This document shows, one piece after another, positions 33,420-41,603 of a stretch of DNA of 64,000 nucleotides (its first letter is position 1; each line of letters starts with the position of its first letter). The position numbers and the translations under genes were made by a program. The notes under the pieces were generated by a model. That model saw only the letters and a program-made list of their open reading frames with translations. It was not told the DNA's origin and searched no databases. Source of the DNA: Mesorhizobium sp. YC-39 (GTDB lineage: Bacteria > Pseudomonadota > Alphaproteobacteria > Rhizobiales > Rhizobiaceae); the NCBI RefSeq assembly GCF_025753795.1, contig NZ_JAOWPS010000002.1, positions 1,000,501 through 1,064,500 of the forward strand. Direction: 5' to 3'.

Positions 33420-34070
33420 ATGCTGGGCCAAATCCTCTACGCCTTGCCCTTCCTGGCCCAGGGTTTCGCCCTGACGCTCTGGGTGTCGCTGCTGGTCGTG
33501 GTGCTGTCGCTCATCGCCGGCGTGTTGATGGGCGTCGGCCTCGTTTACGGTCCGGTTCCGCTGCGCTGGGCGGTGCGCATTTTCAGCGACACCATCCGCG
33601 GCATTCCGATCCTGGTTCTCATCTTCTTCGTCTATTATGGCCTGCCTGCCGTCGGCGTCCATTTACAGTCCTTCTGGGCGGCCGTGCTGGCGCTCACTCT
33701 GTTCAAGACAGCGCAGGTCGTCGAGTATCTCAGGGGTGCTGTCGCCTCCATCCCGAAAGGGCAGTCCGAAGCGGCAATGGCGATCGGCCTGACCTTTCGC
33801 CAGCGCCTTGCCTATGTCATTTTTCCGCAGGCGTTCAGGCGCTTCCTGCCGCCATGGATCAATGGCGTCACCGATGCGGTGAAGGGCAGCGCGCTGGTCT
33901 CGCTGCTCGGCATCACCGACCTGATGCAGGCCATCAACCAGGTTATCGGCCGCACCTACGAGGCAATGCCACTCTACATCTTCGGCGCGCTCGTCTACTT
34001 CGCGGTCAACTACGCGCTTTCGCTCGCCAGCCGGCGGCTGGAGCGGCGTTTCTCCTTCATCCGGGAATAG
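33420..34070 (+). CDS. Polar amino acid ABC transporter, permease 2
   Basis: A 216-residue partner permease of the same HisQ/GlnP type. EAA loop GQSEAAMAIGLTFRQRLAYV; signature DTIRGIPILVLIFFVYYGLP. It begins at the base after the stop of permease 1. Together the two form the membrane channel of the importer. Confidence 0.92.
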   Translation: MLGQILYALPFLAQGFALTLWVSLLVVVLSLIAGVLMGVGLVYGPVPLRWAVRIFSDTIRGIPILVLIFFVYYGLPAVGVHLQSFWAAVLALTLFKTAQVVEYLRGAVASIPKGQSEAAMAIGLTFRQRLAYVIFPQAFRRFLPPWINGVTDAVKGSALVSLLGITDLMQAINQVIGRTYEAMPLYIFGALVYFAVNYALSLASRRLERRFSFIRE

Positions 34071-34074
34071 CAAT

Positions 34075-34863
34075 ATGTCCGCAAACGCCAATGCCGCGCT
34101 GCTCGATGTACGCGATGTCTCCAAAGCCTTCGGCACCGTCGAGGTGCTGCGTGCCGTCAGCCTTGAGGTGAACCGCGGCGAGGTGGTGTCGGTCATCGGG
34201 CCGTCCGGCAGCGGCAAGACCACGCTGCTGCGCTGCGTCAATTTCCTCGAGAGCTATGACAGCGGCTCCATCCGCATCGACGGCAAGGAGGTTGGCTACC
34301 GCGAGGCTGGAACCCGCCAGCGCCGCAGCGAGCGCGATCTGGCGGCGATGCGCGCCGAGACCGGCATGGTTTTCCAGAGCTTCAACCTGTTCCCGCATCT
34401 GACGGCGGCAGGCAACATCATGCTTGGCCTGCGCAAGGTGCGTGGCAAGAGCGACGCCGAGGCCAGCCAGATCGCCGAGCACTGGCTTGGCCGGGTCGGC
34501 CTCGCCCACAAGGCCGACAGCCTGCCGGCCGAGCTTTCCGGCGGCCAGCAGCAGCGCGTCGGCATTGCCCGCGCCGTGGCGATGGAACCGAAGATCCTGC
34601 TTCTCGACGAGATAACCTCCGCGCTCGATCCCGAACTCGTCGGCGAGGTGCTCGCGGTCGTGCGCAGCCTGGCCGAGGACGGCATGACGATGCTGATGGT
34701 CACGCATGAGATGGCCTTTGCGCGCGACGCCTCGAGCCGCATCGTCTTCATGGCGGATGGCAGCGTCAGCGCTGCCGGGCCGCCTGCCGAGATCCTGGGG
34801 ACGGAGATCAAGAACGAACGCCTTCGCAACTTCCTGGCGCGGTTCCGCGCCTCGCATTTCTGA
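34075..34863 (+). CDS. Polar amino acid ABC transporter, ATP-binding protein
   Basis: A 262-residue ATPase of the GlnQ/HisP type. Walker A GPSGSGKT at residues 42-49, Q-loop in MVFQSFNLFPHLT, signature LSGGQQQRVGIARA, Walker B ILLLDEITSALDPE, and the switch His in MLMVTHEMAFARD. It follows permease 2 by four bases. Energises uptake of the unknown amino-acid-like substrate. Confidence 0.95.
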   Translation: MSANANAALLDVRDVSKAFGTVEVLRAVSLEVNRGEVVSVIGPSGSGKTTLLRCVNFLESYDSGSIRIDGKEVGYREAGTRQRRSERDLAAMRAETGMVFQSFNLFPHLTAAGNIMLGLRKVRGKSDAEASQIAEHWLGRVGLAHKADSLPAELSGGQQQRVGIARAVAMEPKILLLDEITSALDPELVGEVLAVVRSLAEDGMTMLMVTHEMAFARDASSRIVFMADGSVSAAGPPAEILGTEIKNERLRNFLARFRASHF

Positions 34864-34898
34864 CACCGGGCAGCGAAAGCTGTCGCAAGGAGCTTTTT

Positions 34899-35360
34899 AT
34901 GACGCCTTACATCCGGCTCGCCGAACTGGGCCTGACGCTGCCCGAGCCGCCGACACCCATCGCCAATTTCGTCACCCATGCCGAGAGCGGACGGCTGATC
35001 TTCCTCTCCGGCCAGGGGCCATTGCGCGCCGATGGCACGCTTTGCACCGGCAAGGTGGGTGACGACGTCACGGTGGAGGAGGCCTATGCGCATGCCCGTC
35101 TTACCGGCTTGAACCTGCTCGCCGTCATGCATGCAGCCGCCGGCGACCTCGGCCGCATCGTGCGCGTCGTCAAATTGCTTGGCTTCGTCAATGCGATCCC
35201 GACTTTCAGCGATCACCCGAAAGTGGTGAATGGCTGCTCCGATCTTTTCGCCAACGTCTTTGACAGCATCGGCGGGCATGCCCGTTCGGCGATCGGTGTC
35301 GGCTCATTGCCGGGCAATATCACAGTCGAAATCGAAGCGGTGGTCGAGATCGCGGCCTGA
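34899..35360 (+). CDS. RidA (YjgF/YER057c) family protein, reactive imine deaminase
   Basis: A 153-residue RidA-type protein. These enzymes hydrolyse reactive enamine/imine intermediates such as 2-aminoacrylate released by PLP enzymes, giving a keto acid and ammonia. The body shows [40 protein letters not shown] and [20 protein letters not shown], and the C-terminal [17 protein letters not shown]. This longer form belongs to the YjgF-like subgroup whose catalytic arginine (of the SRxCVEV type) is replaced, here R in [18 protein letters not shown] lies upstream. Its place between an importer and a PLP enzyme fits a detoxifying or deaminating step. Confidence 0.9.
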   Translation: MTPYIRLAELGLTLPEPPTPIANFVTHAESGRLIFLSGQGPLRADGTLCTGKVGDDVTVEEAYAHARLTGLNLLAVMHAAAGDLGRIVRVVKLLGFVNAIPTFSDHPKVVNGCSDLFANVFDSIGGHARSAIGVGSLPGNITVEIEAVVEIAA

Positions 35361-35370
35361 CTTTTCACCC

Positions 35371-36588
35371 ATGGATATGCAAACGATGAAAACCTATTCC
35401 GCAAACGGCTCCAACACGACAATCCGCGAACGCCTCGGCCTTCGCCCGATCATCAATGTGTCAGGCACGATGACGGCGCTCGGCGCCTCGATCATCGTTC
35501 CCGAAGCGATCAGCGCGATGGCCGAAATCGCCTCGCAATGGGTGGAGATGGACGATCTGCAACGCGCCGCCAGCACGGTCGTCGCGCGGCTCACCGGTGG
35601 CGAGGCCGGCTTCATCACCGCTTGCTGCGCCAGCGGCATCACCATGGCGATTGCCGGCGCCATGACTGGCACCAATCTGCTGGCGATCGAGCGGCTGCCG
35701 GACGACACGGAAGGCCTGAAGTCGGAAGTCATCGTCCAGCTCGGCCACATCGTCAATTACGGCGCGCCGATCGACCAGTCGATCCGGCTTGCCGGCGCCA
35801 GGACCATCCCGGCCGGCACGGTCAGTGTCACGCAGGACTACCATGTCGGCGACGCAATCCGGGACCGCACGGCCGCCGGCCTCTACGTCGTCGCCCATCA
35901 CACCGTGCAATACGGCATGCTGTCGCTGGAGGAATTCTGCGAGATCTGCCACGCCAGGAACGTTCCGGTGATCGTCGACGCCGCCTCGGAATATGATCTG
36001 CGCGGTTTCCTCTCGCGCGGCGCCGATATCGTCATCTACAGCGGCCACAAATTCCTCTCGGGGCCGACCAGTGGCATCGTGACCGGGCGCAAGGATCTGG
36101 TACGCGCCGCCTATCTGCAGAACCGTGGCGTCGCGCGCGCCATGAAGGTCGGCAAGGAAAGCATCGCTGGCACCATGGCAGCACTCGAAGCCTGGGAAAA
36201 GCGCGACCATGCCGGCATCCGGCAGCGGGAGGAAGCGGCACTCAATCTGTGGAAGGTCGCCTTGCAAGGCATTGCCGGAATTGGCGCCGAGATCATCCCT
36301 GACCCGACCGCCAACCCGCTCGATCGCCTGCAGGTCTTCGTCCGGCCGGAAAGCCGCTTCAGCGCCGCAGGCCTCGCCTCAGCGCTGGCGGCGGGTCAGC
36401 CTCCGATCATCGTGCGCAACCACGAGGTGGAGCGCGGCCATTTCTTCCTCGATCCGTGCAACCTTCATCCGGGCGAGGCCGAGATCGTAGCCGAGCGCCT
36501 GCGGGCCGTGCTCAGCGCCGAGCGTCCCGCCGACGCCATGAAACAGCCGCGCAAAGTGTCGTCCGGCGCCCTGCGCTGGCCGGATTAG
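35371..36588 (+). CDS. SelA-like PLP-dependent enzyme, probable ammonia-lyase type
   Basis: A 405-residue fold-type I PLP enzyme related to bacterial selenocysteine synthase SelA and to D-glucosaminate-6-phosphate ammonia-lyase (DgaE). The opening [14 protein letters not shown], the Asp in [13 protein letters not shown] (D203) and the PLP lysine in [13 protein letters not shown] (K227) are present. No selenocysteine genes are nearby, and SelA is usually longer, so a catabolic deamination or aldol-type reaction is more likely. Start among ATGs 35371, 35377 and 35386 is uncertain. It closes the IclR/ABC/RidA operon. The substrate is unknown. Confidence 0.82.
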   Translation: MDMQTMKTYSANGSNTTIRERLGLRPIINVSGTMTALGASIIVPEAISAMAEIASQWVEMDDLQRAASTVVARLTGGEAGFITACCASGITMAIAGAMTGTNLLAIERLPDDTEGLKSEVIVQLGHIVNYGAPIDQSIRLAGARTIPAGTVSVTQDYHVGDAIRDRTAAGLYVVAHHTVQYGMLSLEEFCEICHARNVPVIVDAASEYDLRGFLSRGADIVIYSGHKFLSGPTSGIVTGRKDLVRAAYLQNRGVARAMKVGKESIAGTMAALEAWEKRDHAGIRQREEAALNLWKVALQGIAGIGAEIIPDPTANPLDRLQVFVRPESRFSAAGLASALAAGQPPIIVRNHEVERGHFFLDPCNLHPGEAEIVAERLRAVLSAERPADAMKQPRKVSSGALRWPD

Positions 36589-36643
36589 AGCTGGTCTACT
36601 GGCTCGGCTGTTGACGTAACTACCCGCGCGAACGCTGGATGGT

Positions 36644-36662
36644 AGCCGCAATCCTTGCGGCT
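36644..36662. terminator. Hairpin after the SelA-like gene
   Basis: Perfect 8-bp arms AGCCGCAA / TTGCGGCT with loop TCC, 56 bases after the stop and 49 before purE. No T-run follows, so it may be a rho-assisted terminator or part of the purE leader. Confidence 0.45.
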
Positions 36663-36710
36663 CCCCCCGAATTCCGTTAATGCGCGCCTTTGTCGCCGGG
36701 GAGCAGAAGC

Positions 36711-37208
36711 TTGAACGATCAACGCGCCGACGTCGCCATCATCATGGGCAGCCAATCCGATTGGGCGACGATGCGCCACGCCGCCGAAACGCTGGAGGTG
36801 CTCGGCATCCCGCACAAGCGGCTGATCGTCTCGGCGCATCGCACTCCCGACCGGCTCTATGATTTCGCCAGGGGCGCCAAGGCGGCCGGTTTTCGGGTGA
36901 TCATTGCCGGCGCCGGCGGCGCCGCACACCTGCCCGGCATGACAGCGGCGATGACGCCGCTCCCCGTTTTTGGCGTGCCGGTGGAATCGAAGGCGCTGTC
37001 CGGACAGGACTCGCTGCTTTCCATCGTGCAGATGCCGGCCGGTATCCCGGTTGGCACGCTGGCCATCGGCAAGGCGGGTGCCACCAACGCCGCGCTTCTG
37101 GCCGCTGCCGTGCTGGCACTGAATGACGAGGAACTCGCTGCCCGGCTGGATAGCTGGCGCGCCGCCCAGACCGCCAAGGTCGCGGCAGAGCCCACGGACG
37201 CGCCGTGA
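36711..37208 (+). CDS. purE: 5-(carboxyamino)imidazole ribonucleotide mutase
   Basis: A 165-residue class I PurE that converts N5-CAIR to CAIR in purine biosynthesis. The motif [14 protein letters not shown], the HRTPDRL segment with the catalytic His, and [12 protein letters not shown] are intact. The start is the TTG at 36711, with GGGGAG eight bases upstream; another TTG at 36690 is possible, and no ATG fits. purK overlaps its stop by four bases, so the two enzymes of the carboxylation step are made together. Confidence 0.95.
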   Translation: MNDQRADVAIIMGSQSDWATMRHAAETLEVLGIPHKRLIVSAHRTPDRLYDFARGAKAAGFRVIIAGAGGAAHLPGMTAAMTPLPVFGVPVESKALSGQDSLLSIVQMPAGIPVGTLAIGKAGATNAALLAAAVLALNDEELAARLDSWRAAQTAKVAAEPTDAP

Positions 37209-38281
37209 GCCTGCCCGCGGGATCGACCATCGGCATCATCGGCGGCGGCCAGCTCGGCCGCATGCTGGCAATGGCAGCAGCCCGCCTCGGCTACCGCACG
37301 GTGGTGCTGGAGCCGCAAGCGGATTGCCCGGCGGCCCAACTCGCCAACCGGCAGATCGTTGCCGCCTATGACGATACGGCGGCACTTGCCGAACTGGCGG
37401 CGGCCAGCGCCGTGGTTACCTATGAATTCGAGAACGTGCCGGTCGTGGCCGCCAACGCACTTGCCGCCACGGTCCCGGTCTATCCACCCGCACGCGCCCT
37501 GGAAGTGGCGCAGGACCGGGTGGCCGAAAAGAAATTCCTCAACGGCATCGGCATACAAACGGCCGATTTCTGTCCCGTCGATACGGACGAAGAACTGACG
37601 GCGGCGCTGAAAAAGTTTGAGGGCAGCGGCATATTGAAGACGCGGCGCATGGGCTATGACGGCAAGGGTCAGCGCGTCTTCCGCAACATGGAAACGGGCG
37701 GCTTCGCCGGCACCTGCGAGGCGATGGGCAATGTGCCGCTGATCCTGGAATCCTTCGTCGCCTTCGAGCGCGAGATTTCTGTGATCGCCGCGCGCGGGCT
37801 TGACGGTTCGCTCGCCGCCTACGATCCGGCCGAGAACGTCCACCGCGACGGCATCCTGCATACGTCCACCCTGCCGGCCGCGATCACGTCCGAAACGGCG
37901 GCGGCGGCGCAGGCGGCGGCGGCAAGGATACTCGCGGCGTTGGACTATGTCGGCGTCATCGGCATCGAGTTCTTTGTCCTTGCCGACGGTTCACTGCTGG
38001 CCAACGAGATCGCGCCGCGCGTCCACAATTCCGGCCATTGGACGGAAGCCGCCTGCATCGTCTCGCAATTCGAGCAGCATATTCGCGCCGTCGCCGGCCT
38101 GCCGCTTGGAAAACCTGGCCGCCATTTCGACTGCGTCATGGAGAATTTAATCGGCGATGATGTCTTGCGCGTTCCGGCCCTGCTCGCCGAGCCCGATCTG
38201 ATGCTGCATCTCTACGGCAAGGCCGAGGCGCGGCCGGGCCGCAAGATGGGCCATTTCACACGGATCAGCCGTCGCGGCTGA
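37205..38281 (+). CDS. purK: 5-(carboxyamino)imidazole ribonucleotide synthase
   Basis: A 358-residue ATP-grasp enzyme that carboxylates AIR to N5-CAIR with bicarbonate. N-terminal [22 protein letters not shown], central ATP-binding [17 protein letters not shown] and the metal/ATP site [26 protein letters not shown] are present. The GTG start lies within GTGA, overlapping the purE stop. Standard length. Ends convergent with the LprI-like gene, 8 bases apart. Confidence 0.96.
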   Translation: MSLPAGSTIGIIGGGQLGRMLAMAAARLGYRTVVLEPQADCPAAQLANRQIVAAYDDTAALAELAAASAVVTYEFENVPVVAANALAATVPVYPPARALEVAQDRVAEKKFLNGIGIQTADFCPVDTDEELTAALKKFEGSGILKTRRMGYDGKGQRVFRNMETGGFAGTCEAMGNVPLILESFVAFEREISVIAARGLDGSLAAYDPAENVHRDGILHTSTLPAAITSETAAAAQAAAARILAALDYVGVIGIEFFVLADGSLLANEIAPRVHNSGHWTEAACIVSQFEQHIRAVAGLPLGKPGRHFDCVMENLIGDDVLRVPALLAEPDLMLHLYGKAEARPGRKMGHFTRISRRG

Positions 38282-38289
38282 GGGCCGCC

Positions 38290-38712
38290 TTACTGTAGGT
38301 CATCGCCCTCGTCCTCGTCAGGGCTGGCGCAGCTCACATCGCCCTCCTCGCAGTTCGCGACGGCGGTGAGCTGCTTGATACGGTCATTGGTCAACCGCGT
38401 CAGGCATTCCAAAACCTCCAGCGGATGGATGGAACCGCCTTCGCTGTCGGCTGTGGAATAGTCGCACTCTGCGTCGCGAAAGCTGATCCAGGCGCGCTGC
38501 GCGGCCTGCAGCAATTTGTTGGTCTTGGCGTCATTTCCACCGACAAGATCCTGGTAAGCCGTGTTGAGCTTCGCGTCGGCGGCCTTGTAGTCCTCACCAG
38601 CGCAGATGTTCATCATCTGCTGGCTGTCGTCGTTACGGTCGCATTCTTGCGCCCGGGCGGCGGACCCTGCCGCCAGGACGACAAGACAGGCAGACAGACA
38701 GATTCGGCGCAT
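38290..38712 (-). CDS. Exported DUF1311/LprI-like protein
   Basis: A 140-residue secreted protein with a signal peptide at 1-20 (ends AARAQ). The mature part has the lysozyme-inhibitor LprI-N (DUF1311) pattern: CDRNDDSQQMMNICAGEDYKAADAKLN, then AAQRAWISFRDAECDY and a second Cys pair, suggesting two disulfides in the periplasm. A short acidic tail follows. In other bacteria such proteins inhibit lysozyme; here that is an inference. The ATG at 38712 starts the signal peptide; the longer frame adds 57 unlikely residues. Divergent from rpmJ. Confidence 0.85.
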   Translation of the reverse strand: MRRICLSACLVVLAAGSAARAQECDRNDDSQQMMNICAGEDYKAADAKLNTAYQDLVGGNDAKTNKLLQAAQRAWISFRDAECDYSTADSEGGSIHPLEVLECLTRLTNDRIKQLTAVANCEEGDVSCASPDEDEGDDLQ

Positions 38713-38888
38713 GGGCGTCTCCAGATCATCTTGGCGCGACGGCACCATTCCAGCCATGCCCGGGCCGCGCAATGCCACAAGGCGCAGATGGCAAAGATTT
38801 GATGGCACGAGCCATTCGCATGCCCTATGAAGCATGCTTGCGGTTGACATGGGCAAGGCTCCTCGTTTATGAGCCACGCACAAGTTGA

Positions 38889-38937
38889 AAGGCGCGTCTT
38901 CTGGCGCGCCTTAATAATTCGGCCCGGGAACCGGGCC
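38889..38937 (+). promoter_or_regulatory. Double hairpin leader before rpmJ
   Basis: AAGGCGCG (38889-38896) pairs with CGCGCCTT (38905-38912), and GGCCCGG (38921-38927) with CCGGGCC (38931-38937), ending 19 bases before the rpmJ start. TTAATAATT follows the first, terminator-like. Possible attenuator or protein-binding leader. Confidence 0.5.
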
Positions 38938-38956
38938 TACACCAACGGGCAAGACC

Positions 38957-39082
38957 ATGAAGATCAAGAATTCGCTCAAGGCGCTGAAGGCGCGTCATCG
39001 CGACAACCAGCTGGTTCGTCGCAAAGGCCGCATTTACATCATCAACAAGACCGCTCCGCGCTACAAAGCGCGTCAGGGCTGA
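38957..39082 (+). CDS. rpmJ: 50S ribosomal protein L36, cysteine-free type
   Basis: A 41-residue ribosomal protein: [20 protein letters not shown], then [21 protein letters not shown]. This is the longer type-B form that lacks the zinc-binding cysteines. It is a single gene outside the main ribosomal operons, as usual in alphaproteobacteria. It has a hairpin-rich leader, and CGGAGGC/GCCTCCG just after the stop may end the transcript. Confidence 0.95.
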   Translation: MKIKNSLKALKARHRDNQLVRRKGRIYIINKTAPRYKARQG

Positions 39083-39195
39083 GTTTTAGACCGGAGGCTG
39101 TTTGCCTCCGCCCGCATGATGTTTATTGCCGGCTCGCCGGCTCTTTCACGCAATATTCAGTTTGACGATCCGCCGTCCGGGGTTAGATTCCGGCG

Positions 39196-39807
39196 ATGCG
39201 GATTCTTTTTGCATTTCTCACGACCCTTTTCCTTTCCGGCGTTGTCTTGCCGGCCGCTATTTTGACGGCCACTATTTTGCCAGCATGGGCGGACGACCCG
39301 GCTACGTCTCCGGTCGTCGCCACGAAGGAAGCCCGGCTCGACCAGCTGTTTGTCGACCTGAAGCGCGAGCGCAACGAAAAGGCCGCCGAGCGCATCGCCG
39401 GCCGCATCTGGAGCGAATGGTTCCAATCCGGCAGCGCCTCCATCGACCTGATGATGCAATGGTCGCAAAAAGCGATGGAAAACCAGAAGTTCGACGTGGC
39501 GCTCGATTTCCTCGATCAGGTGGTGACCCTGCAGCCGAACTATGCCGAAGGCTGGAACCGGCGCGCCACCGTGCATTTCATGATGAAGAATTTTGGGAAA
39601 TCGATGTCGGACATCGACCATACGCTGCGGCTCGAGCCACGCCATTTCGGCGCGCTTTCCGGCCTGGCGCAGATCATGGCCGCGACCGGCCACAAGCAGT
39701 CGGCGCTGGAAGCCTGGCAGCGCGTGCTCACCATCTATCCGATGATGCGCAGCGCCCAGGATCAGGTCGGCACGCTTTCGGAAGAACTTGCCGGCGAAGG
39801 CATCTGA
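39196..39807 (+). CDS. Exported TPR-repeat protein
   Basis: A 203-residue protein with a cleavable signal peptide at 1-32 (ends PAWA). Tetratricopeptide-like helices follow from about 80 to 180: ALDFLDQVVTLQPNYAEGWN, TVHFMMKNFGKSMSDIDHTL and QSALEAWQRVLTIYP, about three repeats. It is probably a periplasmic protein-binding adaptor; partner unknown. A repeat element starts 24 bases after its stop. Confidence 0.85.
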   Translation: MRILFAFLTTLFLSGVVLPAAILTATILPAWADDPATSPVVATKEARLDQLFVDLKRERNEKAAERIAGRIWSEWFQSGSASIDLMMQWSQKAMENQKFDVALDFLDQVVTLQPNYAEGWNRRATVHFMMKNFGKSMSDIDHTLRLEPRHFGALSGLAQIMAATGHKQSALEAWQRVLTIYPMMRSAQDQVGTLSEELAGEGI

Positions 39808-39830
39808 TGCCTTCCGGTTCTCCAAGCCGG

Positions 39831-39962
39831 GGTATGCTGAGATTCAGGTCAGGCCGAGTCGAAAATGGCGGTTTCCGAGAACCGGAGCGGAGCGTACTTT
39901 TGGGTACGTGAGCGCAGGAAACCGCCATTTGCAGGCCGGCCTCACCTGAATGTCAGCATGCC
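39831..39962. repeat. Nested palindromic repeat, long form
   Basis: The outer arms GGTATGCTGAGATTCAGGTC and CACCTGAATGTCAGCATGCC enclose a second palindrome, AAATGGCGGTTTCC / GGAAACCGCCATTT. Outer arms match the short form at 16405-16458. Can fold into a long two-stage cruciform between the TPR and hydrolase genes. Confidence 0.75.
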
Positions 39963-39998
39963 TCTGAACTAATTCCGCTCCGCTCCGTACCTGCCCCC

Positions 39999-41066
39999 AT
40001 GAACCTGATGTATGCCACTCTCGCCTTCCTCATGGCGCTTGTGTTCACCCTGGCCGGTGTCACTCGCGCCGGTTCATGGCTGATCGAGCGCCGCAATCCG
40101 CCGATCGGCGATTTCGCCGATATAGACGGCGCCCGCATCCATTATGTCCATGTTCCAGCACCCGCCAACGCCAAGCTGCCACCGGTGGTCTTCATTCATG
40201 GCGCCAGCGCCAATCTCAGGGATCAGATGCTGCCGCTGAGGCCATTGCTTGAAGGCCGGGCTGAGATGCTGTTCCTCGACCGTCCGGGTTTCGGCTGGTC
40301 GGGGCGGGGTCCCGGCAATAACGAGGCCCCGTCGGCACAGGCCAACACCATCGCAGCGCTGATGAACCATCTCGGCATGAAGAAAGCCGTGATCGTCGGC
40401 CACTCTTTCGGTGGCGCCGTGACGACCGCCTTTGGCCGCGAGCATCCGGACAAGACGCTCGGCCTGGTCTTCCTCTCGCCCGCTACCCATCCCTGGCCGG
40501 GTGGCGCGACCGCCTGGTATTACAATTTGACGGCCATTCCGGTGATTGGCTGGCTGTTCTCGGAGACGCTGAGCTATCCGGCGGGAACGCTGCGGATGGA
40601 CGACTCCACGGCTTGCGTCTTCGCGCCCAACAAGGTGCCGGACAACTATGTCGCCGCGACGTCGATCCCGCTGGTGCTGCGGCCGAGCGCCTTCCGCGCC
40701 AATGCCGTAGATGTCGCGGGGCTCTATCGCTACGTGCTCGGCGCCGCGCCGCACTACCGCGACATCAAGGCGCCGACGGTGGTCATCTCGGGCGACCGCG
40801 ACAAGGTGGTCTACGCATCAATTCATTCGGTCGGCCTTGAGCGCGACATCCAAGGCGCCGAACTGGTCTGGGTGCACAATCTCGGCCACAAGCCAGACTG
40901 GATCGCACCCGATCTCGTCATCGGCGCGATCGAAAAGGTCGCGGGCAAGGACGTGGATCTGCCGGCAATGGCAAAGACCGTGGAAACGCGGATCGCCAAC
41001 GACACTTTCGGCGCCGGCAAATGCGCCGACCTCAAGGTGCCGGAGGCCGAACTCGCGCCGATTTGA
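39999..41066 (+). CDS. Membrane-anchored alpha/beta hydrolase
   Basis: A 355-residue alpha/beta hydrolase with one N-terminal transmembrane helix (residues 3-22). The nucleophile elbow is IVGHSFGGAVTTAFG (GHSFGG), the oxyanion region is VVFIHGASANLRDQ, the Asp is in VVISGDRDKVVYAS, and the His in WVHNLGHKPDWIAPD. It resembles periplasm-facing or membrane-attached epoxide hydrolase/haloperoxidase-type enzymes; substrate unknown. It converges with the AHSA1-domain gene. Confidence 0.86.
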   Translation: MNLMYATLAFLMALVFTLAGVTRAGSWLIERRNPPIGDFADIDGARIHYVHVPAPANAKLPPVVFIHGASANLRDQMLPLRPLLEGRAEMLFLDRPGFGWSGRGPGNNEAPSAQANTIAALMNHLGMKKAVIVGHSFGGAVTTAFGREHPDKTLGLVFLSPATHPWPGGATAWYYNLTAIPVIGWLFSETLSYPAGTLRMDDSTACVFAPNKVPDNYVAATSIPLVLRPSAFRANAVDVAGLYRYVLGAAPHYRDIKAPTVVISGDRDKVVYASIHSVGLERDIQGAELVWVHNLGHKPDWIAPDLVIGAIEKVAGKDVDLPAMAKTVETRIANDTFGAGKCADLKVPEAELAPI

Positions 41067-41081
41067 GTGGCCCCGCTGAGA

Positions 41082-41558
41082 TCATTCGAAGCGGCGGCGA
41101 AGCTGCTCCAGGCTTAGCTGCGCTCCCGCATCATTGTCTTCCGCCCGCAGGCCCGACGGCAGGTTTTCAAACAGAAGCGTAACTTCCGTCCCGCCGGGCA
41201 TGTCTTCGAATGTCACCGTCATCGTCATCTCGCCGAGCAAGGCCGGATCGCTGGTCACGAAGCTGACGGCTTCGACGATCCTGCGCGGAGGCGTCAATTC
41301 CACGAAACGCACTTTGACCATGTCCTCCTTGTCCGTGGTCTTGCCACGGGAACCGTGCTCATCCGGCGGATAGAATAACGACATCCGATAGCCGCCGCCG
41401 ATCCGCGCGTCGAATTCGTGGATGACGCCTGTCATCTCCGCGGGCGGCAGCCAGGCGGCAAGCGCGTCCGGATCGATGAAGGCCGCGCAGAGGTCTTCAG
41501 GGCGGGCTTTGATGACCCTCGACGTGCGGGTCCAGACGCCTGCATGGTCTTTGCTCAT
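41082..41558 (-). CDS. SRPBCC/AHSA1-domain protein
   Basis: A 158-residue START-like protein (AHSA1/activator of Hsp90 ATPase homologue family). Recognised by ARPEDLCAAFIDPDALAAWLPP at the start, GRIGGGYRMSLFYP-like strands, and the ending helix GAQLSLEQLRRRFE. Such proteins bind hydrophobic ligands; function unknown. Followed by pyk in the opposite-end direction; no operon link is evident because 45 bases and the pyk terminus separate them. Confidence 0.87.
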   Translation of the reverse strand: MSKDHAGVWTRTSRVIKARPEDLCAAFIDPDALAAWLPPAEMTGVIHEFDARIGGGYRMSLFYPPDEHGSRGKTTDKEDMVKVRFVELTPPRRIVEAVSFVTSDPALLGEMTMTVTFEDMPGGTEVTLLFENLPSGLRAEDNDAGAQLSLEQLRRRFE

Positions 41559-41603
41559 GTGACCTCCGATGATCGCTACGGAGAATAGGGTCTCTTGAGC
41601 AGC

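Noticed and set aside
35230..35370. Longer start for the SelA-like gene
   Set aside because: It would overlap the end of the RidA gene out of frame and has no site; the added residues are Ser/Arg-rich.
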